Origin: an uncultured Ignavibacteriota bacterium
GTDB lineage: Bacteria > Bacteroidota > Ignavibacteria > UBA10030 > UBA8401
Direction of reading: 5' to 3'
Length of the DNA stretch: 64,000 nt
NCBI GenBank assembly: GCA_903861125.1
Contig: CAIOTF010000009.1
Location: 39,048-103,047 of the forward strand
Position 1 is the stretch's first letter. Every line of letters starts with the position of its first letter. Made by a program: the position numbers and the translations under genes. The notes beneath the pieces are model-generated. The model made no database searches, was not told the DNA's origin, and saw only the letters and a list, made by a program, of their open reading frames with translations. Shown in pieces: positions 45,911 to 56,011 of the stretch.

Positions 45911-48565
45911 TTAGCGTGATGTAACATCAAACGACGAACGGACTTTTATATCATCCGATGAACTTCCAATCATCACTTCGATCTTTCCGGGTTCAACGGT
46001 CGGGCGTAAAGATTTGTCAAGAAATGAAAGTTCTTCTTTCCCGAGTGTGAACGACAAAGTTTTTTTCTCCCCGGGATTTAACGTAATTCTTTTGAAACCT
46101 TTTAATTCTTTTACCGGACGCGTTACACTTGCAAACGGATCGTGTGTATAAAGCTGAACAACTTCATCTCCGGAGACTGTTCCGGTATTTTGGACATCAA
46201 CGGTCACTGTTACCGAACCCGCTGGAGTTATGTTCGTCGGAGTGACGATAAGATTTGAATATGAAAATGTCGTATAACTTAAACCAAATCCAAACGGAAA
46301 CTGCGGCTTCCCGTTCATATCGGAATAGTCATCCCCGCGCCCGGTTGGTTTGTGGTTATAGTATAAAGGAACCTGTCCGACAAATTGAGGAAATGACAAG
46401 GGCAGTTTTCCGCCCGGATTATAATCGCCAAAAAGAACATCGGCAACAGCATTGCCCCCTTCTTCACCCGGATACCATGCTTCGACTACTGCAGAAACAT
46501 TCTCGATCCAGTTCTTCATTGTTACGGCGCTGCCGTTAAGAAGAACAACGATCGTCGGCGTTCCGGTTGCCGCAACGGCATTGATCAGCTGTTCCTGTTT
46601 CCCTGGAAGATTGAGATTAGCCCGATCATATCCCTCACCTTCCGTAATACCGGTTACGATTACAGCCACATCCGATTTTTTTGCAGCATCGACCGCTGCC
46701 TGAATGAGCGGATCGACTTCCCGTTTTAATTCCCAGTCAAAACTTGCGTAACTCCACCCGTCATTCTCATAAAATTCTATCTTTACATCATACGAATGAC
46801 CTGCTTCAAGCCGCAGATTAACAACATCAAGTGTTGCGCCGCGTGAATACCAGCTGTCGATCAAAAGTTTGCCGTCAATAAAAAGACGAAGACCGTCATC
46901 CGTGCTGCCGCCAATCGAGTAGTATCCCGATTCTTTCGGTACCAATTTCCCTGTCCATCGAACGGAATAGTGATCCGGTTGAATTTTTTTGTCCGGCGAA
47001 CCCATTGCCCATTCAAAATGTACCACTGAATCGATTCGTGTGAAGATCGGTGTTCCGGTAAGGTCCGGATTTGTGAAGTATTCTCCCGTCAGTCCGTGTT
47101 CGCCCGGTTTTGCATCAGCGGGAATGAGACATTCCGACGGGATAGGTGACAAGACCGCAAAACCGACTTCACAACCTTTGAAGTATTGCACGGTTGTCTT
47201 TTTGCCAACCGCATTTTTTATTCCTTCCAGAACACTCACGGTTTTCATTCCAAAACCACTGTAATCTCCCAACTGCGCCTCATCCGCATTCGGACCGAGC
47301 ACAGCAATCGATGTAATTTCTTTTTTCAATGGAAGTATGTTGTGTTCATTTCGTAATAAAACGATCGCCTGTCGTCCGGCTTCGCGCGCCAATGCTCGGT
47401 GTTCCGGCGAATCGTTTACAAGGTCCGCCTGTTTTGGATCAACGTACGGTTTTTCAAATAATCCCAATTTATATTTAGCGCGAAGAATATTTTTTACCGC
47501 CGCATCTATTGCAGACATAGAAATGGATCCGTCTTTTGCCGCTTCGACAAGCGGTGCACCGTAATATTCTATACTCGGAAGTTCCATATCGAGTCCTGCT
47601 GCAACTGCTTTTACGGCTGCTTCTTTTGGTGTGGCAGCAACAAAATGTTTTTCCTTAATACCCGTGACCGAACCATAGTCGGAGACCACGAATCCTTTGA
47701 AGCCCCATTCCTTACGGAGAATATCAGTAAGCAGCCACGAATTGGCAGAGGTGGGGACACCATCGATAGCGTTGTACGATGACATGATTGATTGCGACCC
47801 GGCTTCCTGAATACACGCTTTGAACGGCGGCAAATACACTTCACGCAGTTCACGCTCGGAAAAATGAACCGGGTAGCTGTCCCTTCCGCCGTCACCATTA
47901 TTCGCAATAAAATGTTTCGGCGTAGTGATCACTCCTTCCGCCTCGATGGCTTTACAGAATGCGACTCCCATTTTTGTCTGCAGATATGTATCTTCGCCGT
48001 ATGTTTCACCGACTCTTCCCCAGCGCACATCGCGGGATATATTGATCACCGGCGACAATAACTGCCGGATTCCGCGGCTTCGTGATTCTTTTCCAATTGC
48101 CGCTGCCGCCTTCGAGACTAATTCCGGATTCCACGTAGCAGCCAAACCGATTGCCTGCGGAAAACTTGTTACTTTGTTACCCATTAAACCATGCAAACCT
48201 TCGTCATGAATAATTACCGGAATGCCGAGGCGATTTTTTTCCACGGCAATTTTTTGAAGCGCATTTGTTTTCTCCGCCGCATCCGTTGCAGTGAAAGAAC
48301 GAAAAATAGGAGAGATACCTCCCAATCCGGTCGTTGATATCACCTGTTCCAATTCACTTCTCTTCATCGAGGATTGAAGTTGTGCAACCTTTTCTTCAAC
48401 TGTTAAGCGAGAAAGAAGATCGTTGACCCGATCTTCAATGGAAACAGAAGGATCTTTATATTTCGGATTTTTTTTCGGCGTTTGAGGTGAAACGGTAGAC
48501 AGGAACAACGTGCAGACAATTACGATAGTAAGTATTCGAACGAGAGCATAATGAAGTGATTTCAT
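45911..48565 (-). CDS. Secreted GH3 beta-glycosidase with PA14 insertion
   Basis: An 884-residue exported enzyme (signal peptide about 1-28). The GH3 N-domain (about 35-370) has WGRVGETYGED, KHFIANNGDGGRD and the nucleophile in GFVVSDYGSV. The C-domain begins near 410 and is interrupted by a PA14 module at about 480-615 (GLTGEYFTNPDLTGTP, GSTDDGLRLFIDG). It resumes with GITEGEGYDRANL, and a fibronectin-like domain closes the protein. Known GH3 enzymes of this build are beta-glucosidases or beta-xylosidases. Its position upstream of xylFGH favours beta-xylosidase or a xyloglucan activity; that is inference. Confidence 0.9.
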   Translation of the reverse strand: MKSLHYALVRILTIVIVCTLFLSTVSPQTPKKNPKYKDPSVSIEDRVNDLLSRLTVEEKVAQLQSSMKRSELEQVISTTGLGGISPIFRSFTATDAAEKTNALQKIAVEKNRLGIPVIIHDEGLHGLMGNKVTSFPQAIGLAATWNPELVSKAAAAIGKESRSRGIRQLLSPVINISRDVRWGRVGETYGEDTYLQTKMGVAFCKAIEAEGVITTPKHFIANNGDGGRDSYPVHFSERELREVYLPPFKACIQEAGSQSIMSSYNAIDGVPTSANSWLLTDILRKEWGFKGFVVSDYGSVTGIKEKHFVAATPKEAAVKAVAAGLDMELPSIEYYGAPLVEAAKDGSISMSAIDAAVKNILRAKYKLGLFEKPYVDPKQADLVNDSPEHRALAREAGRQAIVLLRNEHNILPLKKEITSIAVLGPNADEAQLGDYSGFGMKTVSVLEGIKNAVGKKTTVQYFKGCEVGFAVLSPIPSECLIPADAKPGEHGLTGEYFTNPDLTGTPIFTRIDSVVHFEWAMGSPDKKIQPDHYSVRWTGKLVPKESGYYSIGGSTDDGLRLFIDGKLLIDSWYSRGATLDVVNLRLEAGHSYDVKIEFYENDGWSYASFDWELKREVDPLIQAAVDAAKKSDVAVIVTGITEGEGYDRANLNLPGKQEQLINAVAATGTPTIVVLLNGSAVTMKNWIENVSAVVEAWYPGEEGGNAVADVLFGDYNPGGKLPLSFPQFVGQVPLYYNHKPTGRGDDYSDMNGKPQFPFGFGLSYTTFSYSNLIVTPTNITPAGSVTVTVDVQNTGTVSGDEVVQLYTHDPFASVTRPVKELKGFKRITLNPGEKKTLSFTLGKEELSFLDKSLRPTVEPGKIEVMIGSSSDDIKVRSSFDVTSR

Positions 48566-48622
48566 AAAGTTTCTCTAATCATAATCATGGAACTGATCCG
48601 TGGGATTTATAAATGGAATGAA

Positions 48623-51028
48623 TTATTTTTCATCAATAATCGAAACGATTTTTATCTTCCCGCTTCGGTCGAGCCTGAGTGTGTGAATTTGAAAAGGTTG
48701 GAACATTAACGAGATTTTTTTTTCAGCAATAACTGCGTTTGTTTTCACACTGTTTCCTATTGTTTCCTGCAGCCGAACGATCAATGCTTTCCGGTCGCGG
48801 GATTGGCTGCAGGAGAGTAATCGAATGGATGAGTCATCAATGGAGATCAATGACGAGCCGCCGATAGTCGTGCCAATAGGAAGATGTGCATACACCGCCG
48901 GCGGAGCTGCCAGCCAGTCCGCCAATCCTGAAAGAGATCTCAACACTTCGTTCTTTTCGCCGGCAGTGACGAGCAAGCGGATATCGTGAACACCCTGATC
49001 CATGAATTTTCGCGTTGGAGTTTCGGTAATCGTGAATCCTTTCTCGTGACAATATGCGGCACTGCGTAAAACGGAAAGCCTCATCTCTCCATTCTTAAAA
49101 TCAAATCCATGCTGTCCGTTGTTGATAATTCCCAGCGCAGTCTCTTTTCCATTGATCATTCCGCTCATCATACACCAGCGGGAATGAACATGTTCTTCAC
49201 CATCTGCAGGACGATGAATTGCACCGCCGGGGACTTCACACAGAACAGATTCCGACTTGAAGTGCGTCGGTATGGAAAGTTTCAACCGCTTCTGCTGTTC
49301 GTTCCACTGGATACGCAGATGAAATTCCAACACATTCCAATCCGCATAGGATATTGTTTTGATGCAGAGTGAACTTTTATTGTATCTAAAGACCGATTCC
49401 TTAATCGACCGCACCGGACCATCCGATAGAACCGAGAATTTCTCTTTCTCATGTTCAAACGTACCGGCAATGTTCCGGTAATTCCAACAGTCAGCACCCC
49501 ATGCATCGCCATCATCATGGACGACCAGCGCTTTCAGTATTCCGCCTGCGAGGCATTCAGCAGCATTCCCTGCATTAATACTTGTCACAAGTCCGGACAC
49601 CGGATCGAGAATGTGCCGTAATTTCGGTGTTGCCGGTTTTTCCTCTTTGGTGCCTTCATGAATTTGAATTTCATATCTCTCAACGCCAATTGCAGGAAGT
49701 TCCGAGAAGAAAGAAACTTTTCTCCTCCAGCCATTGAACGGCAGAAGTGATTCCGGCTGTTCCTGCTGTGAGGGAATTTCTTTCCCTTGCATATCATACA
49801 CACGTAGATGCCAATTGCCCGTCCATTTCGGGCGAAGATCCAACATGCATTCCGCTTCAACCGGAACGTATCGGCACGACGGATTTGTGTTGAACACCGT
49901 CACCGGCATATAAAATTTTTTATTCTTTCCTGCATTCCACACATTAACAGATTGCATTCGCAATCGCCGGTATGATTCCGACGCGCGTCCATAAAGATCC
50001 AAGGCATCCTGTTCCGCAAGTTCCGTGCATGATCCGGGGAGGATATCGTGAAAATCGTTGAATAGATGGTCCTTCCATATTTCTGCAAATTGATCCGCAG
50101 GATATTTTTTTCCCTTCATCCACCATGTAGATGCGGCAATGGTCTCTGCTTGCGTCAGTTCGCCAAGGCTTTTCACTGCTCGTCTCTTCAATCGGGAAAC
50201 CGAAGTATAACAACCGGTAAATACCCGTTGAATGTCACCGGAAACAACCGGTGAAGCTGAGGCGTATTTTTTCAACGAGGAATAAAGTTGTTCAGGCGTA
50301 CTGTGAATAATGCGGACTCGTTTTTCATTCTTTATAAATTCATCGATAAGTTTCAGATCTTCCCGTGTCGCACCGCCGCCGTGATTTCCAATACCCCAAA
50401 AGACGGGGACATCGCGGTTCAATTTTAGTGCAAGGGCTGTTCCTTCATTCAATCGCTGAACGATATTATCCCGCTCTGTATGGTACAAACCTACCGCAAT
50501 GCGATACGCTAGAATTGTTGAGCCATCAACACCTTTCCACTGATACAGATCGGATGGTATGTGCAGATCCGGTTCCTGCGGACGCATGTGAATATACATC
50601 TTGTAACCTGCCTGAAGAAGAACTTGCGGCAATCCGCCGGTATGTCCGAATGAATCAAAATTATAGGCAACTGTCGGAACAACATTGAAATGCTTCTTAA
50701 AGAAATCCCTTCCGACGGTGATCTGCCGGATGATCGATTCAATTCCGGGAAGATTGACATCCGGCTGAAGGAACCATCCTCCGCTGATATTCCATCGTCC
50801 TTTGCGGACTAATTTTTGGATCTCCTTAAAAAGTTTCGGATCATGCTGCAGCACCCATTGGTAGAGAACCGCTTCATTATGGTTAAAGATCAGATCCGGA
50901 TGTTCGTTTAGAATATCCACGGCGCAGCTGAATGTAGAGAGAGTTTCGGAACAGCCCTCTTCCCACCGCCATTGCCAAACAGGATCGAGATGGGCATTAC
51001 AAATAAGATGCAGAGTCGGTTTTGCCAT
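48623..51028 (-). CDS. GH38 alpha-mannosidase-like enzyme
   Basis: An 801-residue protein with no signal peptide, so cytoplasmic. GH38 zinc and catalytic motifs are seen: HLICNAHLDPVWQWRWEEG at the N-terminus, GRWNISGGWFLQPDVNLP, and the nucleophile Asp in YNFDSFGHTGG. The middle helical domain and C-terminal beta domains are of usual length. It begins two bases after the symporter stop, so the pair is coupled. A cytoplasmic alpha-mannosidase implies import of intact mannosides, perhaps by that symporter. Confidence 0.9.
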   Translation of the reverse strand: MAKPTLHLICNAHLDPVWQWRWEEGCSETLSTFSCAVDILNEHPDLIFNHNEAVLYQWVLQHDPKLFKEIQKLVRKGRWNISGGWFLQPDVNLPGIESIIRQITVGRDFFKKHFNVVPTVAYNFDSFGHTGGLPQVLLQAGYKMYIHMRPQEPDLHIPSDLYQWKGVDGSTILAYRIAVGLYHTERDNIVQRLNEGTALALKLNRDVPVFWGIGNHGGGATREDLKLIDEFIKNEKRVRIIHSTPEQLYSSLKKYASASPVVSGDIQRVFTGCYTSVSRLKRRAVKSLGELTQAETIAASTWWMKGKKYPADQFAEIWKDHLFNDFHDILPGSCTELAEQDALDLYGRASESYRRLRMQSVNVWNAGKNKKFYMPVTVFNTNPSCRYVPVEAECMLDLRPKWTGNWHLRVYDMQGKEIPSQQEQPESLLPFNGWRRKVSFFSELPAIGVERYEIQIHEGTKEEKPATPKLRHILDPVSGLVTSINAGNAAECLAGGILKALVVHDDGDAWGADCWNYRNIAGTFEHEKEKFSVLSDGPVRSIKESVFRYNKSSLCIKTISYADWNVLEFHLRIQWNEQQKRLKLSIPTHFKSESVLCEVPGGAIHRPADGEEHVHSRWCMMSGMINGKETALGIINNGQHGFDFKNGEMRLSVLRSAAYCHEKGFTITETPTRKFMDQGVHDIRLLVTAGEKNEVLRSLSGLADWLAAPPAVYAHLPIGTTIGGSSLISIDDSSIRLLSCSQSRDRKALIVRLQETIGNSVKTNAVIAEKKISLMFQPFQIHTLRLDRSGKIKIVSIIDEK

Positions 51029-51030
51029 AA

Positions 51031-52791
51031 TTACACTTCGTCACGTGAAGGAAGATTTTTATACCAGGTAAAATACAGAATAACAGAAAGCACCGATGCA
51101 ATGCCCAGCCAGAGCGACATATTGCTCCATCGGCGCAGGAAGAGATAGAATGGTATAAGAGCCAAACTTACCTGAAAAATAGCCGTCAGTAATCCGTTCA
51201 GAATATCGATCTTCGGCATGGGATCGTTCACCGGCACAAGTCCGCGCCGTTCCGATTCCAGGCGGACCGGTTTCCAAAATCCAAACGGCCGAACCTTGCT
51301 GTAAAATTTAACCAGCACTTCCATATCCGACGGCGCAAAAACAAATCCTGTGAAAAGTGTGATAACCAATGAAGCGGCAGTATCAATTGCAAGTGTATCA
51401 ACTACTCCAATCTGAGGGTAAAGAAGTTTTTGCATAATAATGAAAACGGCAGTTCCAAGCATTCCCCACACGAACGCCTTTGCACTGAATCTCCACCAGT
51501 GCCAGCGGAATGTTGACGGAACCAGGATCATAGTGACCACTACAAAGATCATTGTTTCCCATGCTGACACAATATCATTAAACGACAAACTAAAGATGAA
51601 TGCCAGCACGATCGCCACGACAGACGCCAACTGACCATAACGGACCAGTTGTTTCGGTGAAGCTTTGGTTGAAAAATACCGCGCAAGGAAATCGTTTGTA
51701 ACAACCGAACTTGTTACATTGATCATGGCGCTCAGGGTGGACATCAGCGCCGCAAGCAGTACCGCCATGAATATCCCCTGCATTCCGACCGGCAGTTTTT
51801 TCAAAACAAGAGGCATAATCTTCTCTGCATCGAAACCAGCCGATGTGCCGAGAAGATTGATACCGAGAATTAAAAATGCGCACGCTATGATCCACCGGAG
51901 AGTATAACCGACCGTCCACATACCGGCAGCGAGTGAAGCATCACGCGGACTTTTCGTGGTCAAAAAGAATTGGAAATCCCAGACATTAGGACCTGCAAGA
52001 ACCCTGAAAATCAGCCAGCCGAATCCGGCAAAGAGCATATAACCGAATCCATTATAATGCTGATAACTTGCAGGCGTGTCCTGCAGATAACTCGGCCACA
52101 GCGTCCACACCGGAGCAAACGAACTCCATTCCGGAACTTTTGTGGCGACAAAATCTGAGCCGTTTCCGCTTTGAAACGCCAAGATGGCAAGCACAATGGC
52201 ACCGATGGCAATAAGAATTGTCTGGAACACGTCGGTAAGAATTACCCCCACAAATCCTCCGAGCGTTACGTAGATCCCAACCACACCAAAGACGATCAAT
52301 GAGGATTGCCATCGCGTAAAGGGCAAAAATTCTTCCGCAAATTTTCCCGTACCAACCGCCATGAACATAAGATTGAACACCATCAATACCAGAAGGAATG
52401 TTGCCGCTGTTATGCGGGCCCATTCGGCATCACGCGTATTACCGAACCGGGTGCTGTTCCATTCAGCAAATGTCATTACTCCGGAACGGCGGATATATTT
52501 ACCCTGGAAGGCCATATAGAAGCAGATGATGATCCATCCCCAAAAGATATGTGTCATCCAAACACTTTTCACCCCCAGATAAAACATCGCGCCCACAAGA
52601 GCCATCGTTCCGCCGATATCAATATAACTTGAACAACCAGACAGACCGAGCATCCACCAGGGAACATTTCTGTCCGCCAGGAAAAAAGAATCAACTTGTT
52701 TCGTGGCTCGCCGCTGCACCCACAGGCCGATGCCGATATTGATTAAGAAGTAAATGAAAATGATTGTGATATCAATCGGATGTAGATTCAT
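51031..52791 (-). CDS. Sodium/solute symporter (SSS family)
   Basis: A 586-residue membrane protein with about 13-14 hydrophobic segments. Family hallmarks are FLADRNVPWWMLGLSGCSSYIDIGG, GKYIRRSGVMTFAEWNSTRFG, ITVGGFVG-like VTLGGFVGVILTDVFQ, and MAVLLAALMSTLSAMINVTSS. Its C-terminal part is longer than that of the galactose-linked symporter at 17774-19435. Coupling with the GH38 gene suggests uptake of a mannoside or other oligosaccharide. No substrate can be assigned from sequence. Confidence 0.85.
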   Translation of the reverse strand: MNLHPIDITIIFIYFLINIGIGLWVQRRATKQVDSFFLADRNVPWWMLGLSGCSSYIDIGGTMALVGAMFYLGVKSVWMTHIFWGWIIICFYMAFQGKYIRRSGVMTFAEWNSTRFGNTRDAEWARITAATFLLVLMVFNLMFMAVGTGKFAEEFLPFTRWQSSLIVFGVVGIYVTLGGFVGVILTDVFQTILIAIGAIVLAILAFQSGNGSDFVATKVPEWSSFAPVWTLWPSYLQDTPASYQHYNGFGYMLFAGFGWLIFRVLAGPNVWDFQFFLTTKSPRDASLAAGMWTVGYTLRWIIACAFLILGINLLGTSAGFDAEKIMPLVLKKLPVGMQGIFMAVLLAALMSTLSAMINVTSSVVTNDFLARYFSTKASPKQLVRYGQLASVVAIVLAFIFSLSFNDIVSAWETMIFVVVTMILVPSTFRWHWWRFSAKAFVWGMLGTAVFIIMQKLLYPQIGVVDTLAIDTAASLVITLFTGFVFAPSDMEVLVKFYSKVRPFGFWKPVRLESERRGLVPVNDPMPKIDILNGLLTAIFQVSLALIPFYLFLRRWSNMSLWLGIASVLSVILYFTWYKNLPSRDEV

Positions 52792-52949
52792 ACTGTTGCT
52801 CCGAAATAGAAGGATTGAAAAGCAGAAAATTGATGCATCCAGAAATCATCAATTGTGGTGGGACGAATAGTTATTTAATCGAATAAATATCAGACGAAAA
52901 AAGTAAAATGGCAATCTTTATTCCACAGCTCATTCAGATTTTTTTCGGC

Positions 52950-52980
52950 AAATATGTTATGAATATTTTATAACATATTT
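52950..52980. promoter_or_regulatory. AT-rich 11-bp inverted repeat after the xylulokinase gene
   Basis: Arms AAATATGTTAT (52950-52960) and ATAACATATTT (52970-52980) flank a 9-base spacer, three bases past the xylulokinase stop codon. It could be a weak terminator or an operator for the symporter gene at 51031-52791. The 192-base gap holds no other clear signal. Confidence 0.35.
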
Positions 52981-52983
52981 ATT

Positions 52984-54483
52984 TTACTTTGCATCATGCT
53001 GTTGCAAAAGATATTCAAGATTCGATTTCCAACCGGAGTACAATTCGTTCAGTCGACCTGTGGTTTCTTTTGTGGGGCTGATCGTTTCCAAATGCTTTAA
53101 GGATTTCATGCAATCATGTATTGAAGGAACAATGCCGGAGCCGAAAGCGGCACCCCGCGCTGCGCCTTGCGCTCCGTCGGTATCATACAATTCAATCCTT
53201 GCATCACACAGGTTGGAAAGCGTTTCACAAAATGTTCTGCTTAAAAAAAGATTTGCTTTGCCGGCACGGATGACGGAAATGGAAAGTCCCATCCCTTTCA
53301 TAATTTCCGTACCATGTCGCAATGAGTATGCAATTCCTTCCTGAATAGCCCTCAGCATGTGCGATGTTGTGTGACGATTGAAATCGATCCCGTTAATATG
53401 GCAGCCGATATTCCTGTTTTCTAGCATCCGCTCCGCGCCATTACCGAAAGGATACACCCGCAGTCCATCGGACCCGATTGCACTCTGTTCTGCCATTGCA
53501 TTCATCTGTTCATAGGAAATGGCGGATGCAATATTTCTTTTCGCCCATGAATTCATAATACCGGTTCCGTTGACACAGAGCAAAATACCCAGCCGGTCTA
53601 CCCCTTCAGCATAATTTACATGGGCAAATTGATTCACACGCGATCTGGCATCGCATCGTAATTGATCCGACACACCGTAAATCACTCCGGACGTGCCGGC
53701 CGTAGCAGCTATTTCCCCAGGGTTCAGAACATTCAGCGATAAGGCATTATTAGGCTGGTCGCCGGCGCGGTACGCGATAGGAATTCCCTCTTTCAGACCA
53801 AGTTCTTTTGCGGCATGCGATGTAAGATAACCCTGATGTGAAAATGTCTGAACAATTTTCGGAAGCACGTGCTCATCGATCTGATAGTGATCCAATAATT
53901 TCTTCGAAATGGAATGTGATTGAAAATCCCAGAATATTCCCTCCGATAAACCCGAAACAGTGGTGGTTATTTCGCCGGTGAGCATCATCGCAATGTAATC
54001 CCCCGGAAGCATTATCTTATCTATTTTATCATAAATAGCCGGTTCGTTCTCTTTAACCCACCGTAATTTTGAAGCGGTAAAGTTACCCGGCGAGTTGAGC
54101 AAATTATTCAAAGAATATTCTTCGCCGAGTTTAGTGAATGCCGTATTGCCAATCTGAACAGCTCGGCTGTCACACCAGATGATCGCAGGCCGAAGAACAT
54201 TTTTTTCTTTGCCGACGCATACCAGACCATGCATTTGATAGGCAATTCCAATACCTTTCACCTGCTCGATATCGATTCTGTTTTTTGCTATCAATTGACC
54301 GGTCAATCGTACAATATTTTCCCACCACACTGTCGGATCCTGCTCAGCCCATCCCGGCATACGTGCGGTGATTTCCATCTCATCCTGCGGATACGATCCG
54401 GATGCAACCGGGATTCCTTTCTCAACATCCAGAATAACACATTTGACTGATGAACTTCCAAGATCATATCCGATTGTGTACAT
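52984..54483 (-). CDS. xylB: Xylulokinase (FGGY family)
   Basis: A 499-residue carbohydrate kinase that phosphorylates D-xylulose to enter the pentose phosphate pathway. Landmarks are the N-terminal phosphate loop YTIGYDLGSSSVKCVILD, GIGIAYQMHGLVCV (the QMHG motif of xylulokinases), WCDSRAV, the catalytic Asp in YRAGDQPNNALS and GTSGVIYG. It is the first xylose gene of the block, with a 33-base gap after the XdhC-like gene. The substrate could also come from the lyxose isomerase of the plus-strand operon, which yields D-xylulose. Confidence 0.9.
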   Translation of the reverse strand: MYTIGYDLGSSSVKCVILDVEKGIPVASGSYPQDEMEITARMPGWAEQDPTVWWENIVRLTGQLIAKNRIDIEQVKGIGIAYQMHGLVCVGKEKNVLRPAIIWCDSRAVQIGNTAFTKLGEEYSLNNLLNSPGNFTASKLRWVKENEPAIYDKIDKIMLPGDYIAMMLTGEITTTVSGLSEGIFWDFQSHSISKKLLDHYQIDEHVLPKIVQTFSHQGYLTSHAAKELGLKEGIPIAYRAGDQPNNALSLNVLNPGEIAATAGTSGVIYGVSDQLRCDARSRVNQFAHVNYAEGVDRLGILLCVNGTGIMNSWAKRNIASAISYEQMNAMAEQSAIGSDGLRVYPFGNGAERMLENRNIGCHINGIDFNRHTTSHMLRAIQEGIAYSLRHGTEIMKGMGLSISVIRAGKANLFLSRTFCETLSNLCDARIELYDTDGAQGAARGAAFGSGIVPSIHDCMKSLKHLETISPTKETTGRLNELYSGWKSNLEYLLQQHDAK

Positions 54484-54516
54484 GTTTATTCCAATTTATT
54501 TTTTATTGATGCAATA

Positions 54517-55515
54517 TTATTTCTTTACTGTAGTCTTTATATCACGCAGCATTGAACTTTCATTTTTAACTTTGATCAACTGGGCAGCAATACTGACCGC
54601 AATTTCTTCTGCAGTGGCACTTCCTATCTCCAATCCGATCGGCGTAAATATTCTCTGCTTAGCAAGAAGTTCTTTTTCGGTTTCATTCAGGGAGTTTTTA
54701 ATTCGTTCGATCTTTGCTTCAACGCCCATAATGCCGATATACAAAAGTGGGAGCGGCAGCAATTGCTGTAAAGCCACTGCATCCGAAAGAGCATTTGAGG
54801 TAACGATTGCAGCAAGGGTCTTTTCGGCATTGAAGATAGTGGAACCAATTTCGGAGAACGGAGCAATAATTTTTTTATCCGCAAAAAAATTATCCATTAC
54901 CATAGGAAGGTCGTGACGATCATCGTACAGGACAACGTGAAAATCTAATGTTGCCATAATCCGTGATAATGCATTCCCAACGTGTCCGCCGCCGATAATA
55001 CACACCGTAAATTCCGATCCAATATTTTCTTCGTAGATCCATTCAGACAAACCGCTGCTTTGAAATTGCTGATGGTTGGAATTCCTTCCCCCGGAATATG
55101 CAATTCCTTTTTCGGTAATGATCATTTTTGACGCTGTATGCCTCACCACGGCTTCATCAATGGCCGTCACGGCCGGAAGATCTTTTTTCCCCAATGACAG
55201 CGCACACATGGTCTGCGAACCTGCACAGGAAAGTCCGGACGGCTCGCCGTGTTTTGCTTTCGGAGAATGTACCATATAACGGATCTCACAAATATTCTCA
55301 TCACTTCTCAAGCGACCGGAATATGTTCCGATCATGCTGTGTTCCATAATGCCTCCGCCGATCGTTCCAACACATTTCTGATCGGATGTGAATGCAAGTT
55401 TGAATCCGCTTTTGCCCGGGGAACCTTTTTCATGATCAACAACAGTCAGCAGCATCACCCGCTCGCCGGCCGTCAAACGATCACGTATAAATTGCCAAAG
55501 GGAATGTTCTTTCAT
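54517..55515 (-). CDS. xdhC: XdhC/CoxI family molybdenum-cofactor chaperone
   Basis: A 332-residue protein with an N-terminal XdhC/CoxI domain (VVDHEKGSPGKSGFKLAF, CVGTIGGGIMEHSM, and Cys in LSCAGSQTM). A C-terminal Rossmann domain starts VCIIGGGHVGNALSRIMATL. XdhC proteins sulfurate and insert the Mo cofactor into xanthine dehydrogenase-type enzymes. It is the last gene of the hydroxylase cluster, seven bases after a small membrane protein gene, which fits that role. Confidence 0.87.
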   Translation of the reverse strand: MKEHSLWQFIRDRLTAGERVMLLTVVDHEKGSPGKSGFKLAFTSDQKCVGTIGGGIMEHSMIGTYSGRLRSDENICEIRYMVHSPKAKHGEPSGLSCAGSQTMCALSLGKKDLPAVTAIDEAVVRHTASKMIITEKGIAYSGGRNSNHQQFQSSGLSEWIYEENIGSEFTVCIIGGGHVGNALSRIMATLDFHVVLYDDRHDLPMVMDNFFADKKIIAPFSEIGSTIFNAEKTLAAIVTSNALSDAVALQQLLPLPLLYIGIMGVEAKIERIKNSLNETEKELLAKQRIFTPIGLEIGSATAEEIAVSIAAQLIKVKNESSMLRDIKTTVKK

Positions 55516-55522
55516 AGAATTT

Positions 55523-56011
55523 TTATTTGAACCACACCTGGCTCATGGCATAATAAACAGCCATCACGCCGGAGAATATTGAACTGACAAGAAATCTGCG
55601 GTGAAGAGGGACTTTATTTTGTATCAGATAATTGATCGTCACGGTAACCGGAATATTCATTGTAAAGGAATTGTAACTGATCCATAAAAGATTCCACGAA
55701 AGCTGAAACGGCTGGCCCGAAAATATCTGCACAAATGCCAGGTGCCGTGCGATCCAGACCGGATTAAAATATAGCAGGGCGAGCAACGTCCGGCGTACAC
55801 TTGCTTTCATGCCTTCCATCAGATGTGTGTGAGTGCTGATCCAATGAAAATAGTTCGGTATCTCCAATGAATAGAGGGTCCCTCCGATTACCGCCATTCC
55901 GATCATTCGCTGGAATGAAAACGAATGAGTGAGCAGCGCGGCGATCGCATCACCGGAAGCATAGATCAGCGCGCTCTGCAGCGCATTGCGTTTACTGAAG
56001 TGAAGGAGCAA
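55523..56011 (-). CDS. Small membrane protein overlapping the Mo-hydroxylase gene
   Basis: A 162-residue protein with about four hydrophobic segments (ALIYASGDAIAAL, MIGMAVIGGTLYSL, LLALLYFNPVWIARHLAF, FLVSSIFSGVMAVYYAM). I chose the TTG at 56011 because AGGAGG (56021-56026) lies nine bases upstream, inside the preceding gene. It overlaps that gene by 20 bases in another frame. The ASGD start and the FNPVW and helix pattern recall Mpv17/PMP22-type proteins, a weak likeness. It could be a pore or transporter for the hydroxylase substrate, but nothing shows this. Confidence 0.55.
   Translation of the reverse strand: MLLHFSKRNALQSALIYASGDAIAALLTHSFSFQRMIGMAVIGGTLYSLEIPNYFHWISTHTHLMEGMKASVRRTLLALLYFNPVWIARHLAFVQIFSGQPFQLSWNLLWISYNSFTMNIPVTVTINYLIQNKVPLHRRFLVSSIFSGVMAVYYAMSQVWFK

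Noticed and set aside
54368..54916. Plus-strand open frame spanning the XdhC and xylulokinase junction
   Set aside because: Both overlapped minus-strand genes have strong family motifs; the frame is a shadow.
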